A stretch of 45,012 nucleotides of DNA, taken from positions 1-45,012 of the forward strand of contig JAFSEB010000081.1 of NCBI GenBank assembly GCA_017435905.1. The letters run 5' to 3'. Source of the DNA: Clostridia bacterium (GTDB lineage: Bacteria > Bacillota > Clostridia > Christensenellales > CAG-138). The notes below the pieces were generated by a model. It made no database searches. It was given only the letters and a program-made list of their open reading frames with translations, and was not told where the DNA came from. The position numbers were made by a program, and so were the translations under genes. Every line of letters begins with the position of its first letter. Positions within the stretch are counted from its first letter, which is position 1. This document shows, piece by piece, positions 32,363-41,379 of the stretch.

Positions 32363-32403
32363 GTGTGTTTCCGCTGCGACCGCTGCAGGTTGGAAGGCTG
32401 CTG

Positions 32404-32862
32404 TCAACTGTCAGCTGCCGGCTGCCCCTGCTCCCCTTTCTTCGCCGCCTCATACCGTTTATCCCCCCACCAGTTCGGGATAAGGGAGGAAAGGCGCACG
32501 GCGGTGCGGCTTTCGTAATCGGTCAGGATCTCCATGTTGCGGTTTTCATAGTTTAGCTGCATGAAAAACTCACGGCAGGCGCCGCAGGGCATACCGCCCT
32601 GCCCCTTGGGGGGCTCGCTGCGAAAGGCGATCATGCGCTTCACCTTCGTTTCGCCGCTGTCCGCATACATGCGCAGGGCGGCCACACGCTCCGCACAAAG
32701 ATCGAGCACGCCGCTGCAGCTTTCAAAGCAGAAGCCGGTGTAGATCCTTCCGCTTTCCGATTCCACCGCCGCCACCACATGGTGGGCATAGGTGAAGGGC
32801 GACGGCCGCTCCGGATGATACTCCGCCTTTGCGGCAAGGTACATCTTTTCCCAGATATCCAT
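32404..32862 (-). CDS. cdd: Cytidine deaminase family protein
   Basis: The 152-residue protein has the zinc-site motifs of the CDA family, CAERVAAL with the catalytic Glu, and PCGACREFF with two zinc Cys. Sequence around these (YTGFCFESCSGVLDLCAERV) is also like blasticidin-S deaminase-type and other short members. It likely deaminates cytidine or deoxycytidine, but the substrate pocket cannot be judged by eye. The C-terminus (IPNWWGDKRYE, then a Gly/Gln/Pro tail) is longer than in E. coli-like tetrameric forms. AAGGAG precedes the ATG. It is the last gene of the mnmG-rsmG-noc run, 24 bases after noc. Confidence 0.82.
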   Translation of the reverse strand: MDIWEKMYLAAKAEYHPERPSPFTYAHHVVAAVESESGRIYTGFCFESCSGVLDLCAERVAALRMYADSGETKVKRMIAFRSEPPKGQGGMPCGACREFFMQLNYENRNMEILTDYESRTAVRLSSLIPNWWGDKRYEAAKKGEQGQPAADS

Positions 32863-32886
32863 GGCGTTCTCCTTTTCCAGGCGGCT

Positions 32887-33726
32887 TCAGCGGCGGACAC
32901 GGATGCGGATATCCACGCCGTCTTCCATATCCTCCTGCTCCACCTCCACACGCATGCCTGCATCCCGAAGGGTGGTGATGGCGGCGTTGATGGTGTTCAT
33001 GAACAGGCGGTAATCCTTCACGATGCGCACGATCCTCGGCCGGGGACGGGCGCCGTCCGCCTTTTCATCGTAAAGGCGGTTCAGCGTTTTTTCCACCAGC
33101 TGCTCTGTTTCCTTCACGCTGAGGTTCTTTTTGACGATCTTATCCACCACCTCAAGCTGGTTTTCCGTTTCCTTCAGCTTCAGAAGAGCACGGGCATGGC
33201 GCTCGGTAAGGTTTGCGCCGCCAAGGGCTGCCTTTACGGATTCATCCAGCTTCAAAAGCCTGAGTTTGTTGGCGATGGAGGACTGGCTTTTGCCAAGGCG
33301 CTGCGCCAGCTCTTCCTGCGTTAAGTGATAGGTGGAAAGCAGGGTGTTGTAGCTTTGCGCCTCTTCCATATAGTGCAGGTCTTCACGCTGCAGGTTTTCG
33401 ATGAGCGCCACCATGGCGGAGGATTCCTCCTCCATGCTCTGTTCCACGATGCAGGTGACCTTTTCCATGCCAAGGCTTTTCACCGCACGCAGGCGGCGCT
33501 CGCCTGCCACCAGCTCATAGCCGCCATCCGGCGCTTTTCTGACCACAAGGGGCTGAATGAGACCCACCTGTTTGATGGACTGGGCAAGCTCAGCGATGCT
33601 TTCCTCATCAAAGGTGGTGCGGGGCTGGTAGGGGTTGGGGCGGATCTCCGCCACGGCGATCTCCGTCAGCTTTCTGCCGGCGGTCTCGTTGCTGCGGTTG
33701 TCTTTCAGAAAATCAAAAACAGGCAT
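32887..33726 (-). CDS. noc: ParB/Noc-like nucleoid occlusion protein
   Basis: The 279-residue protein has the ParB N-terminal domain with IRPNPYQPRTTFDEESIAEL, the CTP-binding box GYELVAGERRLRAVKSLG and ENLQREDLHYMEEAQSY, followed by the HTH LTQEELAQRLGKSQSSIANK. A C-terminal dimer domain ends DIRIRVRR. Noc and ParB share this plan; location directly downstream of rsmG and mnmG and absence of a parA neighbour favour Noc, which binds DNA and membrane and keeps septa off the nucleoid. A short amphipathic N-terminus (MPVFDFLKDNR) could be the membrane-binding helix. AAGGAG precedes ATG. ParB cannot be excluded from sequence alone. Confidence 0.82.
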   Translation of the reverse strand: MPVFDFLKDNRSNETAGRKLTEIAVAEIRPNPYQPRTTFDEESIAELAQSIKQVGLIQPLVVRKAPDGGYELVAGERRLRAVKSLGMEKVTCIVEQSMEEESSAMVALIENLQREDLHYMEEAQSYNTLLSTYHLTQEELAQRLGKSQSSIANKLRLLKLDESVKAALGGANLTERHARALLKLKETENQLEVVDKIVKKNLSVKETEQLVEKTLNRLYDEKADGARPRPRIVRIVKDYRLFMNTINAAITTLRDAGMRVEVEQEDMEDGVDIRIRVRR

Positions 33727-33749
33727 TGCGTTTCTCCTTGTCGGTCAAA

Positions 33750-34430
33750 TCAAAGGGGTTTTTTCGAGGCGGTACCGGCCTTGCGGGGATATTCCTTTGC
33801 TGTCTTCTGCTCCTTTTTGGCGGCGATCACATACCGCTCGCCCCAGGGTGCAGGAAATGTCTCGATCCTTGCGGTGCAGGAAAGCACCTTGAGGGCATTG
33901 GCGGCTTCTTTCAGCTCCTCCTCCGCCTTGGCACCTTTATAAAGGAAGGAAGTGCCGCCCACCTTCAGGAAGGGCACCGTCCATTCCAGCGCCACGGAGG
34001 CGTGCGCCACCGCACGGGTGAGCGCCGCATCAAAGCCGCCCCGGAGGGCATCCATCCTGCCGCCATCCTCCGCCCGGGCGTGGACCAGCTTTGCCGTAAG
34101 CCCCAGCTCCGTGAGCACCGCATCAAGGAAGGTGAGGCGCTTGTTGAGGGAATCGAGCAGGGTGAGCTTGAGATCCGGGCGGGCGATCAAAAGCGGCACG
34201 CCGGGAAAGCCTGCGCCGGTGCCCACATCGATGATGCGGGCGTTTTCCGGAATAAGCGCCATGGGCAGAAGGCTGTCCGCAAAGTGCTTTTCCGCCACCT
34301 CCTTCGCCTCGGTGATGGCGGTCAGGTTCATGCGTGTGTTCCAGTCCGCAAGCATGGCGTGGTATGTTTCAAACATGGAAAGCTGCTCCTCCGAAAGGAA
34401 GGGGCAAAGGGAACGAAGATGATCTCGCAT
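33750..34430 (-). CDS. rsmG: 16S rRNA (guanine527-N7)-methyltransferase
   Basis: The 226-residue protein is RsmG (GidB). It has FETYHAMLADWNTRMNLTA, the SAM site ARIIDVGTGAGFPGVPLLIA, LLDSLNKRLTFLDAVLTELG and TRAVAHASVALEWTVPFLKV. It methylates G527 of 16S rRNA in the decoding region. I use ATG 34430 with GAGGT 7 bases before it; the frame's earlier ATG at 34466 has no ribosome site. mnmG lies 43 bases upstream and noc 23 bases downstream, the classical Firmicutes order. Confidence 0.95.
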   Translation of the reverse strand: MRDHLRSLCPFLSEEQLSMFETYHAMLADWNTRMNLTAITEAKEVAEKHFADSLLPMALIPENARIIDVGTGAGFPGVPLLIARPDLKLTLLDSLNKRLTFLDAVLTELGLTAKLVHARAEDGGRMDALRGGFDAALTRAVAHASVALEWTVPFLKVGGTSFLYKGAKAEEELKEAANALKVLSCTARIETFPAPWGERYVIAAKKEQKTAKEYPRKAGTASKKPL

Positions 34431-34473
34431 AAATAACCTCGTTGTTGCCGCTGCATGCAGCAGCATATGCTGC

Positions 34474-36351
34474 TCAGCTGTTTTCTATCTGCTTGAGTTT
34501 AATGAGCAGCACCGCAATATCCGCCGGGGAAACACCGCTGATGCGGCTTGCCTGCCCGATGGAACGGGGGCGCTGGGCATGGAGCTTCTGCCGTGCCTCA
34601 AGGCGAAGCCCGTCGGTATGAAGGTAATCGATGCCATCGGGGATGAGGGTATCCTCAAGGCTCAAAAAGCGCTGCACCTGCTGCTGCTGTTTTTCGATGT
34701 AGCCGTCATAGCGTGCCATGATCTCCACCTGCTCCTCCACCTCTTCATCAAGGGGCGGCAGCTGGGCGTAAAGCCCCATAAGGTCTGTGTAGCCCACGCC
34801 TGCACGCTTTAAGAGGTCGAAAAGCTTGATGCCCGTTTTCGGCACCGCCTCGCCCCGGGCGCTGAGCAGCGCCGCAAGGGCTTCCGAGGGCGCCACATGA
34901 CCGCCGAGGGCACGAAGGGCGGCGGCGATGCCTTCCTTCTTTTCCATCAGGCGGCGGTAGCGTGCTTCGCTCACAAGCCCCGTGCGCCTTGCAAGCTCCG
35001 TCAGGCGCAGGTCCGCATTATCCTGCCGGAGGAGAAGGCGGTATTCCGCACGGGATGTCATCATGCGGTAGGGTTCGTTGGTGCCCTTGGTGGCAAGATC
35101 ATCCACCAGCACGCCGATGTAGGCATCCGCCCTTGAGAGGATGAGCGGCGCTTCCCCCTTGAGGGCGAGGGCGCAGTTGATGCCGGCATAAAGCCCCTGT
35201 GCGGCGGCTTCCTCATAGCCGGAGGAGCCGTTGAGCTGACCGGCGAAGTAAAGCCCTTCGATATCCTTTGCCCGAAGGGTCAGGTCAAGACCCGTGGGGT
35301 CGATGCAGTCATACTCGATGGCATAGCCCGGGCGTGTGATCTTCACCCGGTGAAGCCCCGGCATGGTGCGCAGCATTGCAAGCTGCACATTCTGCGGCAG
35401 GCTGGTGGACATGCCCTGCACATACATTTCATCGGTGGAAAGCCCTTCCGGTTCAATGAAGATCTGGTGCCTGTCCTTATCCGCAAACCTTGTGATCTTA
35501 TCCTCGATGGAGGGGCAGTAGCGTGTGCCCGTGGCGTTGATGAGCCCCGAATACATGGCGCTTTTGTGGATGTTCGCCCTGATGATATCGTGGGTGGCGC
35601 TGTTGGTATAGGTCAGGTAGCAGGGATACTGCTGCCGTGGGTCGCTCTTTGTCAAAAAGGAGAAATGGGGCGCAGGCACATCGCCCTGCTGCACTTCCAT
35701 TTCATCAAAATCGAGCGTTCTGCCAAGCACACGGGCAGGGGTGCCGGTCTTGAAGCGGCGAAGGGGAAAGCCGAGGCTTTCAAGGGAGGCGGAAAGCCCC
35801 TCTGCCCGAAGCAGACCGGAAGGGCCGCTTTCGGTGACCTGATCGCCGATGAGGATGCGGCTTTTGAGGTACACGCCGGCTGCAAGGATGGCGCTTCTAC
35901 AGGGGATCACTTCCCCGGCGGTGCCAACGCCCCCCGCAAGGCGCACGCCTGTGACACGCCCGTGCTCCACAAGGATCTCCGAAGCTTCGCCCTGCAGCAT
36001 GTCGAGGTTTTCCTCCGCCTCAAGGGCACGCTTCATGCGCTCGTGGTAGCGACGCTTGTCCATCTGCGCCCGAAGGGAATGCACGGCAGGCCCTTTGCCG
36101 GTGTTGAGCATGCGCATCTGGATGAATTCCGCATCCGCCGCAAGGCCCATTTCGCCGCCGAGGGCGTCCACCTCCCGGACAAGGTGACCCTTTGATGTGC
36201 CGCCGATGGCAGGATTGCACGCCATGAGCGCCACGGAATCAAGATTTAAGGTGACAACAAGGGTGGAAAGACCCATCCGTGCCGCTGCAAGGGCGGCTTC
36301 GCAGCCGGCATGCCCTGCGCCGAGCACCACCACATCGTAACAGTGGGACAT
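34474..36351 (-). CDS. mnmG: tRNA uridine-5-carboxymethylaminomethyl modification enzyme
   Basis: The 625-residue protein is MnmG (GidA). The FAD-binding start is YDVVVLGAGHAGCEAALAAA, then NPAIGGTSKGHLVREVDALG, PRQQYPCYLTYTNSATHDI and YCPSIEDKITRFADKDRHQI, with the C-terminal helical domain ending IKLKQIENS. With MnmE it adds the carboxymethylaminomethyl group to U34 of certain tRNAs using methylenetetrahydrofolate. ATG 36351 is chosen over a start 6 codons earlier because GGTGG lies at good distance. It is the first gene of the mnmG-rsmG-noc-cdd run with its own promoter at 36414. Confidence 0.97.
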   Translation of the reverse strand: MSHCYDVVVLGAGHAGCEAALAAARMGLSTLVVTLNLDSVALMACNPAIGGTSKGHLVREVDALGGEMGLAADAEFIQMRMLNTGKGPAVHSLRAQMDKRRYHERMKRALEAEENLDMLQGEASEILVEHGRVTGVRLAGGVGTAGEVIPCRSAILAAGVYLKSRILIGDQVTESGPSGLLRAEGLSASLESLGFPLRRFKTGTPARVLGRTLDFDEMEVQQGDVPAPHFSFLTKSDPRQQYPCYLTYTNSATHDIIRANIHKSAMYSGLINATGTRYCPSIEDKITRFADKDRHQIFIEPEGLSTDEMYVQGMSTSLPQNVQLAMLRTMPGLHRVKITRPGYAIEYDCIDPTGLDLTLRAKDIEGLYFAGQLNGSSGYEEAAAQGLYAGINCALALKGEAPLILSRADAYIGVLVDDLATKGTNEPYRMMTSRAEYRLLLRQDNADLRLTELARRTGLVSEARYRRLMEKKEGIAAALRALGGHVAPSEALAALLSARGEAVPKTGIKLFDLLKRAGVGYTDLMGLYAQLPPLDEEVEEQVEIMARYDGYIEKQQQQVQRFLSLEDTLIPDGIDYLHTDGLRLEARQKLHAQRPRSIGQASRISGVSPADIAVLLIKLKQIENS

Positions 36352-36381
36352 GTTTCCACCGCCTTTCATACAAAAATAGGG

Positions 36382-36442
36382 GGAAGAGGGAAAGCGCCTC
36401 TTCCATGCGCTATATTATACCAAAGGCGGCGCTCCTTGGAAA
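36382..36442 (-). promoter_or_regulatory. mnmG promoter and 5' hairpin
   Basis: TTTCCA (36437-36442), 17 bases, TATAAT (36414-36419) on the minus strand are a clear promoter. Just downstream, GGAAGAGG and CCTCTTCC (36382-36404) form an 8-bp hairpin at the expected 5' end of the mRNA, followed by CCCTATTTTTG. It may protect the transcript or act as a weak attenuator. Confidence 0.65.
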
Positions 36443-36593
36443 GCAGGATATTTCCCGAGAAAATGGATATTTCCCAAAGGGCGGTCACGGGATGCCGCCG
36501 CATGCTCCACGGGCGCTGTTTTGTCAGCTTCCCTTCTCCCCAGTTCCGTGATAGAATAGAGCCGAAACCATCCCATGAAAACAAGGAGTTCCC

Positions 36594-37673
36594 ATGGAAA
36601 ATCAGGAAAAGCTGCTCTTTACCCCCTTCACCCTGAAAGGAAAAACCGTGAAAAACCGCCTGATGGTGCCGCCGATGGTGCGCTTTTGGCGTGACAGGAA
36701 GGACGGCCACGCAGAGGCTGCGGACGCTGCTCACTACAGCGCCTTTGCAAAGGGCGGCTTCGGGCTCATCGTGGTGGAGGCCACCTGCATCCGCCCCGGG
36801 GGCGAGCTCAATGCCTGTGAGCTGGGGGCTTATGACGATGCTTACATCGAAGACCTTTCCTCCATCGCCGCCGCCATCAAGGCGGAGGGTGCGGTGGCCA
36901 TTTTGCAGCTGCACCACGCAGGGCTTATCGCCATCGGGGAGGACAACGTATCCGCTTCCGATGCGCTGCTTGAATCCCGCGGGCTGAACGTGAAGCCCAG
37001 CCGTGCCCACGGCGCAAGCGAGGAAGAGATCGAAGACCTCATCCGCTGCTTTGCCGCCGCCGCACGCCGTGCGGAGCAGGCAGGCTTTGACGGCGTGGAG
37101 CTTCACGGCTGCCACAGCTACCTCATTTCCCAGTTTTTGAGCCGCAACCTGAACCGCCGGGAAGACCGCTACGGCAAGCCGGAGCAGTTTGCCCTCGACG
37201 TCATCGCCCGGGTGAAGGAAACCGTATCCGATTCCTTTATCGTGGGCATCCGCCTTGGCGCCTTTGAGCCCACGCTGAAGGAGGGGCTTCGCCACGCCAA
37301 AGCCATGGAGGCGGCAGGCATCGACTACATCAGCGTTTCCTACGGTTTCTCCATCCTCCATGCGCCGGAAAAGCCGGAGGGCTACCCCTTTATCGACGTC
37401 ATTTACGGTGCTGAGGAGATCAAAAAGGCGGTCTCCGTTCCCGTGTTTGCGGTGCGCTCCATCGTATCCGCCGAGCAGGCGGAGGCCATCCTTGAAAAGA
37501 CCCGTGTGGACGGCGTGCTCATCGGAAGGGGCGCCCTTGTGAACCCCAACTGGCCCAAGGATGCCCTTGCCGGCACCGATACGGGCCGCTGCATGCAGTG
37601 CCCCGTGTGCTATTTCCGCCGCCACAGGGAAAATTGCCCCGGAAGGGACGCTTACGAAAAGAACCGCCGCTGA
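36594..37673 (+). CDS. Old yellow enzyme family NADH:flavin oxidoreductase
   Basis: The 359-residue protein is a single FMN-binding TIM barrel. Key parts are NRLMVPPMVRFWRD, VVEATCIRPGGELNACELGA, AILQLHHAGLI, the active-site ELHGCHSYLISQFLSRNLNR with EDRYGK, and VRSIVSAEQAEAIL with VLIGRGALVNP. Members reduce activated C=C bonds with NAD(P)H; the substrate is unknown. Near the C-terminus it has CMQCPVC and a later Cys (RENC), in the place where larger relatives carry a 4Fe-4S cluster, but the FAD/NAD domain that normally follows is missing. AAGGAG lies 6 bases before ATG. It leads a plus-strand run including walJ-like and rlmH genes. Confidence 0.85.
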   Translation: MENQEKLLFTPFTLKGKTVKNRLMVPPMVRFWRDRKDGHAEAADAAHYSAFAKGGFGLIVVEATCIRPGGELNACELGAYDDAYIEDLSSIAAAIKAEGAVAILQLHHAGLIAIGEDNVSASDALLESRGLNVKPSRAHGASEEEIEDLIRCFAAAARRAEQAGFDGVELHGCHSYLISQFLSRNLNRREDRYGKPEQFALDVIARVKETVSDSFIVGIRLGAFEPTLKEGLRHAKAMEAAGIDYISVSYGFSILHAPEKPEGYPFIDVIYGAEEIKKAVSVPVFAVRSIVSAEQAEAILEKTRVDGVLIGRGALVNPNWPKDALAGTDTGRCMQCPVCYFRRHRENCPGRDAYEKNRR

Positions 37674-37710
37674 AGCGGCATTTGTGCCGAAACAAGAAAG
37701 GATATCCGCC

Positions 37711-38502
37711 ATGCGCTTTTGCCCGCTGTTTTCCGGTTCCTCCGGCAACGCCCTGTTTTTGCGGCAGGGGAATACCGCCCTGCTGGTGGATGCAGGGCTT
37801 GCGGGCAGCACCGTGGCAGGCGCCCTGCGTGCCATCGGGGAAGACCCTGCCGCCCTTTCGGGCATTCTTGTGACCCACGAGCACATTGACCATGTGCGTG
37901 GCGTCGGGGTGCTGGCAAGGCGGCTGAAGGTGCCCGTTTATGCCAACGAAGGCACGTGGCAGGGCATGCTGCAGCACACGGGCCCCATTCCCCCGGACCA
38001 GATCCGCATGTTTGAAACGGGGCGGGAATTCTACATCGGCAGCATTGCGGTGCACCCCTTTAAAACGCCCCACGATGCCAACGAATCCGTGGGCTTCGCC
38101 TTCCGCACGGAGGATGGCAAAAAGCTGTCCATCCTGACGGATGTGGGGCACATGCACGATGGGCTTTTCGATGCGGTATCGGGCAGCGACCTCATCCTCA
38201 TCGAATCCAACCACGATGTGGAGATGCTCAAGGTGGGGCCTTACCCCTACCCCCTCAAGCGGCGCATCCTCGGCGATGAGGGTCACCTTTCCAACGATGC
38301 CTGCGGCGCTGCCCTTGCAAGGCTGTACCGCCGGGGCGTGAAGCAGGCGGTGCTGGGGCATTTGAGCAAGGAAAACAACCTTGGCTCCATCGCCCTTGAA
38401 ACGGTGCGTGCCTGCCTTCGTGCAGAGGATATCCCCGACGGCGATTTCGCCCTTTCCCTCGCCTACCGTGACAGGGCAGGCGACATTTACGAACTGGAGT
38501 AA
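37711..38502 (+). CDS. walJ: WalJ/YycJ-like metallo-beta-lactamase fold hydrolase
   Basis: The 263-residue protein has the metallo-hydrolase motif THEHIDHVRG preceded by FSGSSGNALFL, typical of YycJ. Further ligands are in LTDVGHMHDG and ESNHDVEML, with DEGHLSNDACG and VLGHLSKENN near the C-terminus. YycJ of Bacillus is a 5' to 3' DNA exonuclease acting in mismatch repair and affects cell division timing. ATG 37711 has GAAAGGA upstream; an earlier in-frame ATG lacks one and lies within the previous gene. rlmH follows after 6 bases, a common neighbourhood near the origin of Firmicutes chromosomes. Confidence 0.9.
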   Translation: MRFCPLFSGSSGNALFLRQGNTALLVDAGLAGSTVAGALRAIGEDPAALSGILVTHEHIDHVRGVGVLARRLKVPVYANEGTWQGMLQHTGPIPPDQIRMFETGREFYIGSIAVHPFKTPHDANESVGFAFRTEDGKKLSILTDVGHMHDGLFDAVSGSDLILIESNHDVEMLKVGPYPYPLKRRILGDEGHLSNDACGAALARLYRRGVKQAVLGHLSKENNLGSIALETVRACLRAEDIPDGDFALSLAYRDRAGDIYELE

Positions 38503-38508
38503 CGCTTT

Positions 38509-38988
38509 ATGACCGTACGCATCCTTTGCATCGGCAAACTGAAGGAACGCTTTTACACTGAAGCCGCACAGGAATTCCTCAAGCGGCTTTCCCGCTATGC
38601 GGCGGTGGAGATCCTGGAGCTGCCGGACGAAAAAGCGCCCGAGCAGCTTTCCCCTGCGGAGCGTGAAAAGGTGAAGGACGCCGAAGGCAGGCGCATGCTT
38701 GCAAAGCTCAACGACGGGGACTTCGTGGTGGCGATGGACCTGAAGGGCAAAGAGCTTTCAAGCGAGCAACTTGCCGATTCGCTGCAGGGCTGGATGAACG
38801 CCGGCAAAAGCCGCATTGCCTTTCTGATCGGCGGCAGCCTCGGCCTGAGCGATGCGCTTCTCAAGCGGGCGGATTTCCGCCTGTGCTTCGGCAAGCCCAC
38901 CTTTTCCCACCAGATCTTCCGCATCATGCTCCTTGAGCAGATCTACCGGGCGTTCAAGATCATCTCCGGCGAACCGTACCACAAATAA
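38509..38988 (+). CDS. rlmH: 23S rRNA (pseudouridine1915-N3)-methyltransferase
   Basis: The 159-residue protein is a SPOUT-family RlmH: MTVRILCIGKLKERFYTEAA, FVVAMDLKGKELSSEQLAD, the knot IAFLIGGSLGLSDALLKRAD and the ending FKIISGEPYHK, which is diagnostic. It methylates pseudouridine 1915 in helix 69 of 23S rRNA on assembled 70S ribosomes. It starts 6 bases after the walJ-like stop and is followed by a YbaK-type gene after 24 bases. Confidence 0.97.
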   Translation: MTVRILCIGKLKERFYTEAAQEFLKRLSRYAAVEILELPDEKAPEQLSPAEREKVKDAEGRRMLAKLNDGDFVVAMDLKGKELSSEQLADSLQGWMNAGKSRIAFLIGGSLGLSDALLKRADFRLCFGKPTFSHQIFRIMLLEQIYRAFKIISGEPYHK

Positions 38989-39012
38989 TTCATTTATATA
39001 AGGAAGCTATCC

Positions 39013-39510
39013 ATGCAGATCCATCCCGATGCCATAGAGACCCTTGCACTGCTCGATTCCCTTTCCATCCCCTACCGCTACTATCACCACGACCTTGCCC
39101 GTACCATGGCGGAGTGTGCGGATATCGGTGCAGATGTGGGGGCAAGGCACTTCAAGAACCTGTTTCTCACAAACCGCAGCCGCAGCGTGTTCGTACTGCT
39201 GCTGCTCTGCCCGGAAAAGGAATTCCGCAGCGGCAATATCTCAAAGCAGCTTGGCACCGGCCGCCTTTCCTTCGCCACGGCGGAGGATATGATGGCGCAC
39301 CTTGGCCTTGTGCCCGGCAGCGTGACACCCATGGCGCTTGCACGGGAATGCGCAAAGGGCGTGCGCCTTGCCGTTGACAGGGACATCCTTTCCATGGAGA
39401 CCGTCTGCGCACACCCCTGCACATCGGAAGCCTCCGTTGCCCTTTCAAAGGATGACCTGTTCCGCTTCCTTGCCCACTGCGGCTGCCCCATTTCCTACGT
39501 GGATGCATAA
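39013..39510 (+). CDS. YbaK/ProX-type aminoacyl-tRNA deacylase
   Basis: The 165-residue protein has the YbaK fold of prolyl-tRNA editing enzymes: YRYYHHDLARTMAECADIG, then HFKNLFLTNRSRSVFVLLLL with the conserved Lys, GTGRLSFATAEDMMAHLGLV and GSVTPMALA. It most resembles ProXp-ala/PrdX-like trans-editing proteins that hydrolyse Ala-tRNA-Pro; exact specificity is inferred. AGGAAG precedes the ATG. A region of 166 bases with the glnS promoter follows. Confidence 0.85.
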   Translation: MQIHPDAIETLALLDSLSIPYRYYHHDLARTMAECADIGADVGARHFKNLFLTNRSRSVFVLLLLCPEKEFRSGNISKQLGTGRLSFATAEDMMAHLGLVPGSVTPMALARECAKGVRLAVDRDILSMETVCAHPCTSEASVALSKDDLFRFLAHCGCPISYVDA

Positions 39511-39568
39511 AACCGCCCGTTTCACGGAAAAAACCGCATATTTTGCCCGGGATGTCTTCTTTTTTACA

Positions 39569-39644
39569 TTGACATCTTGTCGGATAAATTAGATAATAAT
39601 AGTCTGGAACCTGTGCGTAATCGCAGGCGCCAAGACTATTTTTT
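39569..39644 (+). promoter_or_regulatory. glnS promoter overlapped by a terminator-like hairpin
   Basis: TTGACA (39569-39574), 17 bases and GATAAT (39592-39597) form a strong promoter with a start near 39603. AATAGTCT (39598-39605) pairs with AGACTATT (39633-39640), with GC-rich pairing inside, and TTTTT follows. The outer left arm lies mostly upstream of the start point. Transcripts from upstream would carry the full hairpin and stop; those started here would lack most of it. Confidence 0.65.
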
Positions 39645-39676
39645 GATTTTTCCCAAGAAAGGAAGGCGGTTCACAC

Positions 39677-41326
<1,650 letters not shown>

Positions 41327-41333
41327 GCCTTTC

Positions 41334-41355
41334 GCTGCGTGCCCCTGCACGCAGC
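41334..41355 (+). other. Hairpin between glnS and gltX
   Basis: GCTGCGTGC (41334-41342) pairs perfectly with GCACGCAGC (41347-41355) around CCCT. No T run follows, so it is more likely a processing or stability element than a terminator. Confidence 0.45.
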
Positions 41356-41379
41356 AAAACGACAAAAAGGAGTTTATTT

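Noticed and set aside
31960..32407. Frames inside 31863-32556 as small genes.
   Set aside because: They fall in the MITE-like element and the end of cytidine deaminase, without ribosome sites or recognisable domains.
39598..39676. GGAACCTGTGCG near the glnS promoter suggested a T-box antiterminator core.
   Set aside because: Only about 40 bases of RNA precede the hairpin, with no specifier loop or conserved AGTA/GGTGG blocks. A T-box needs a far longer leader.
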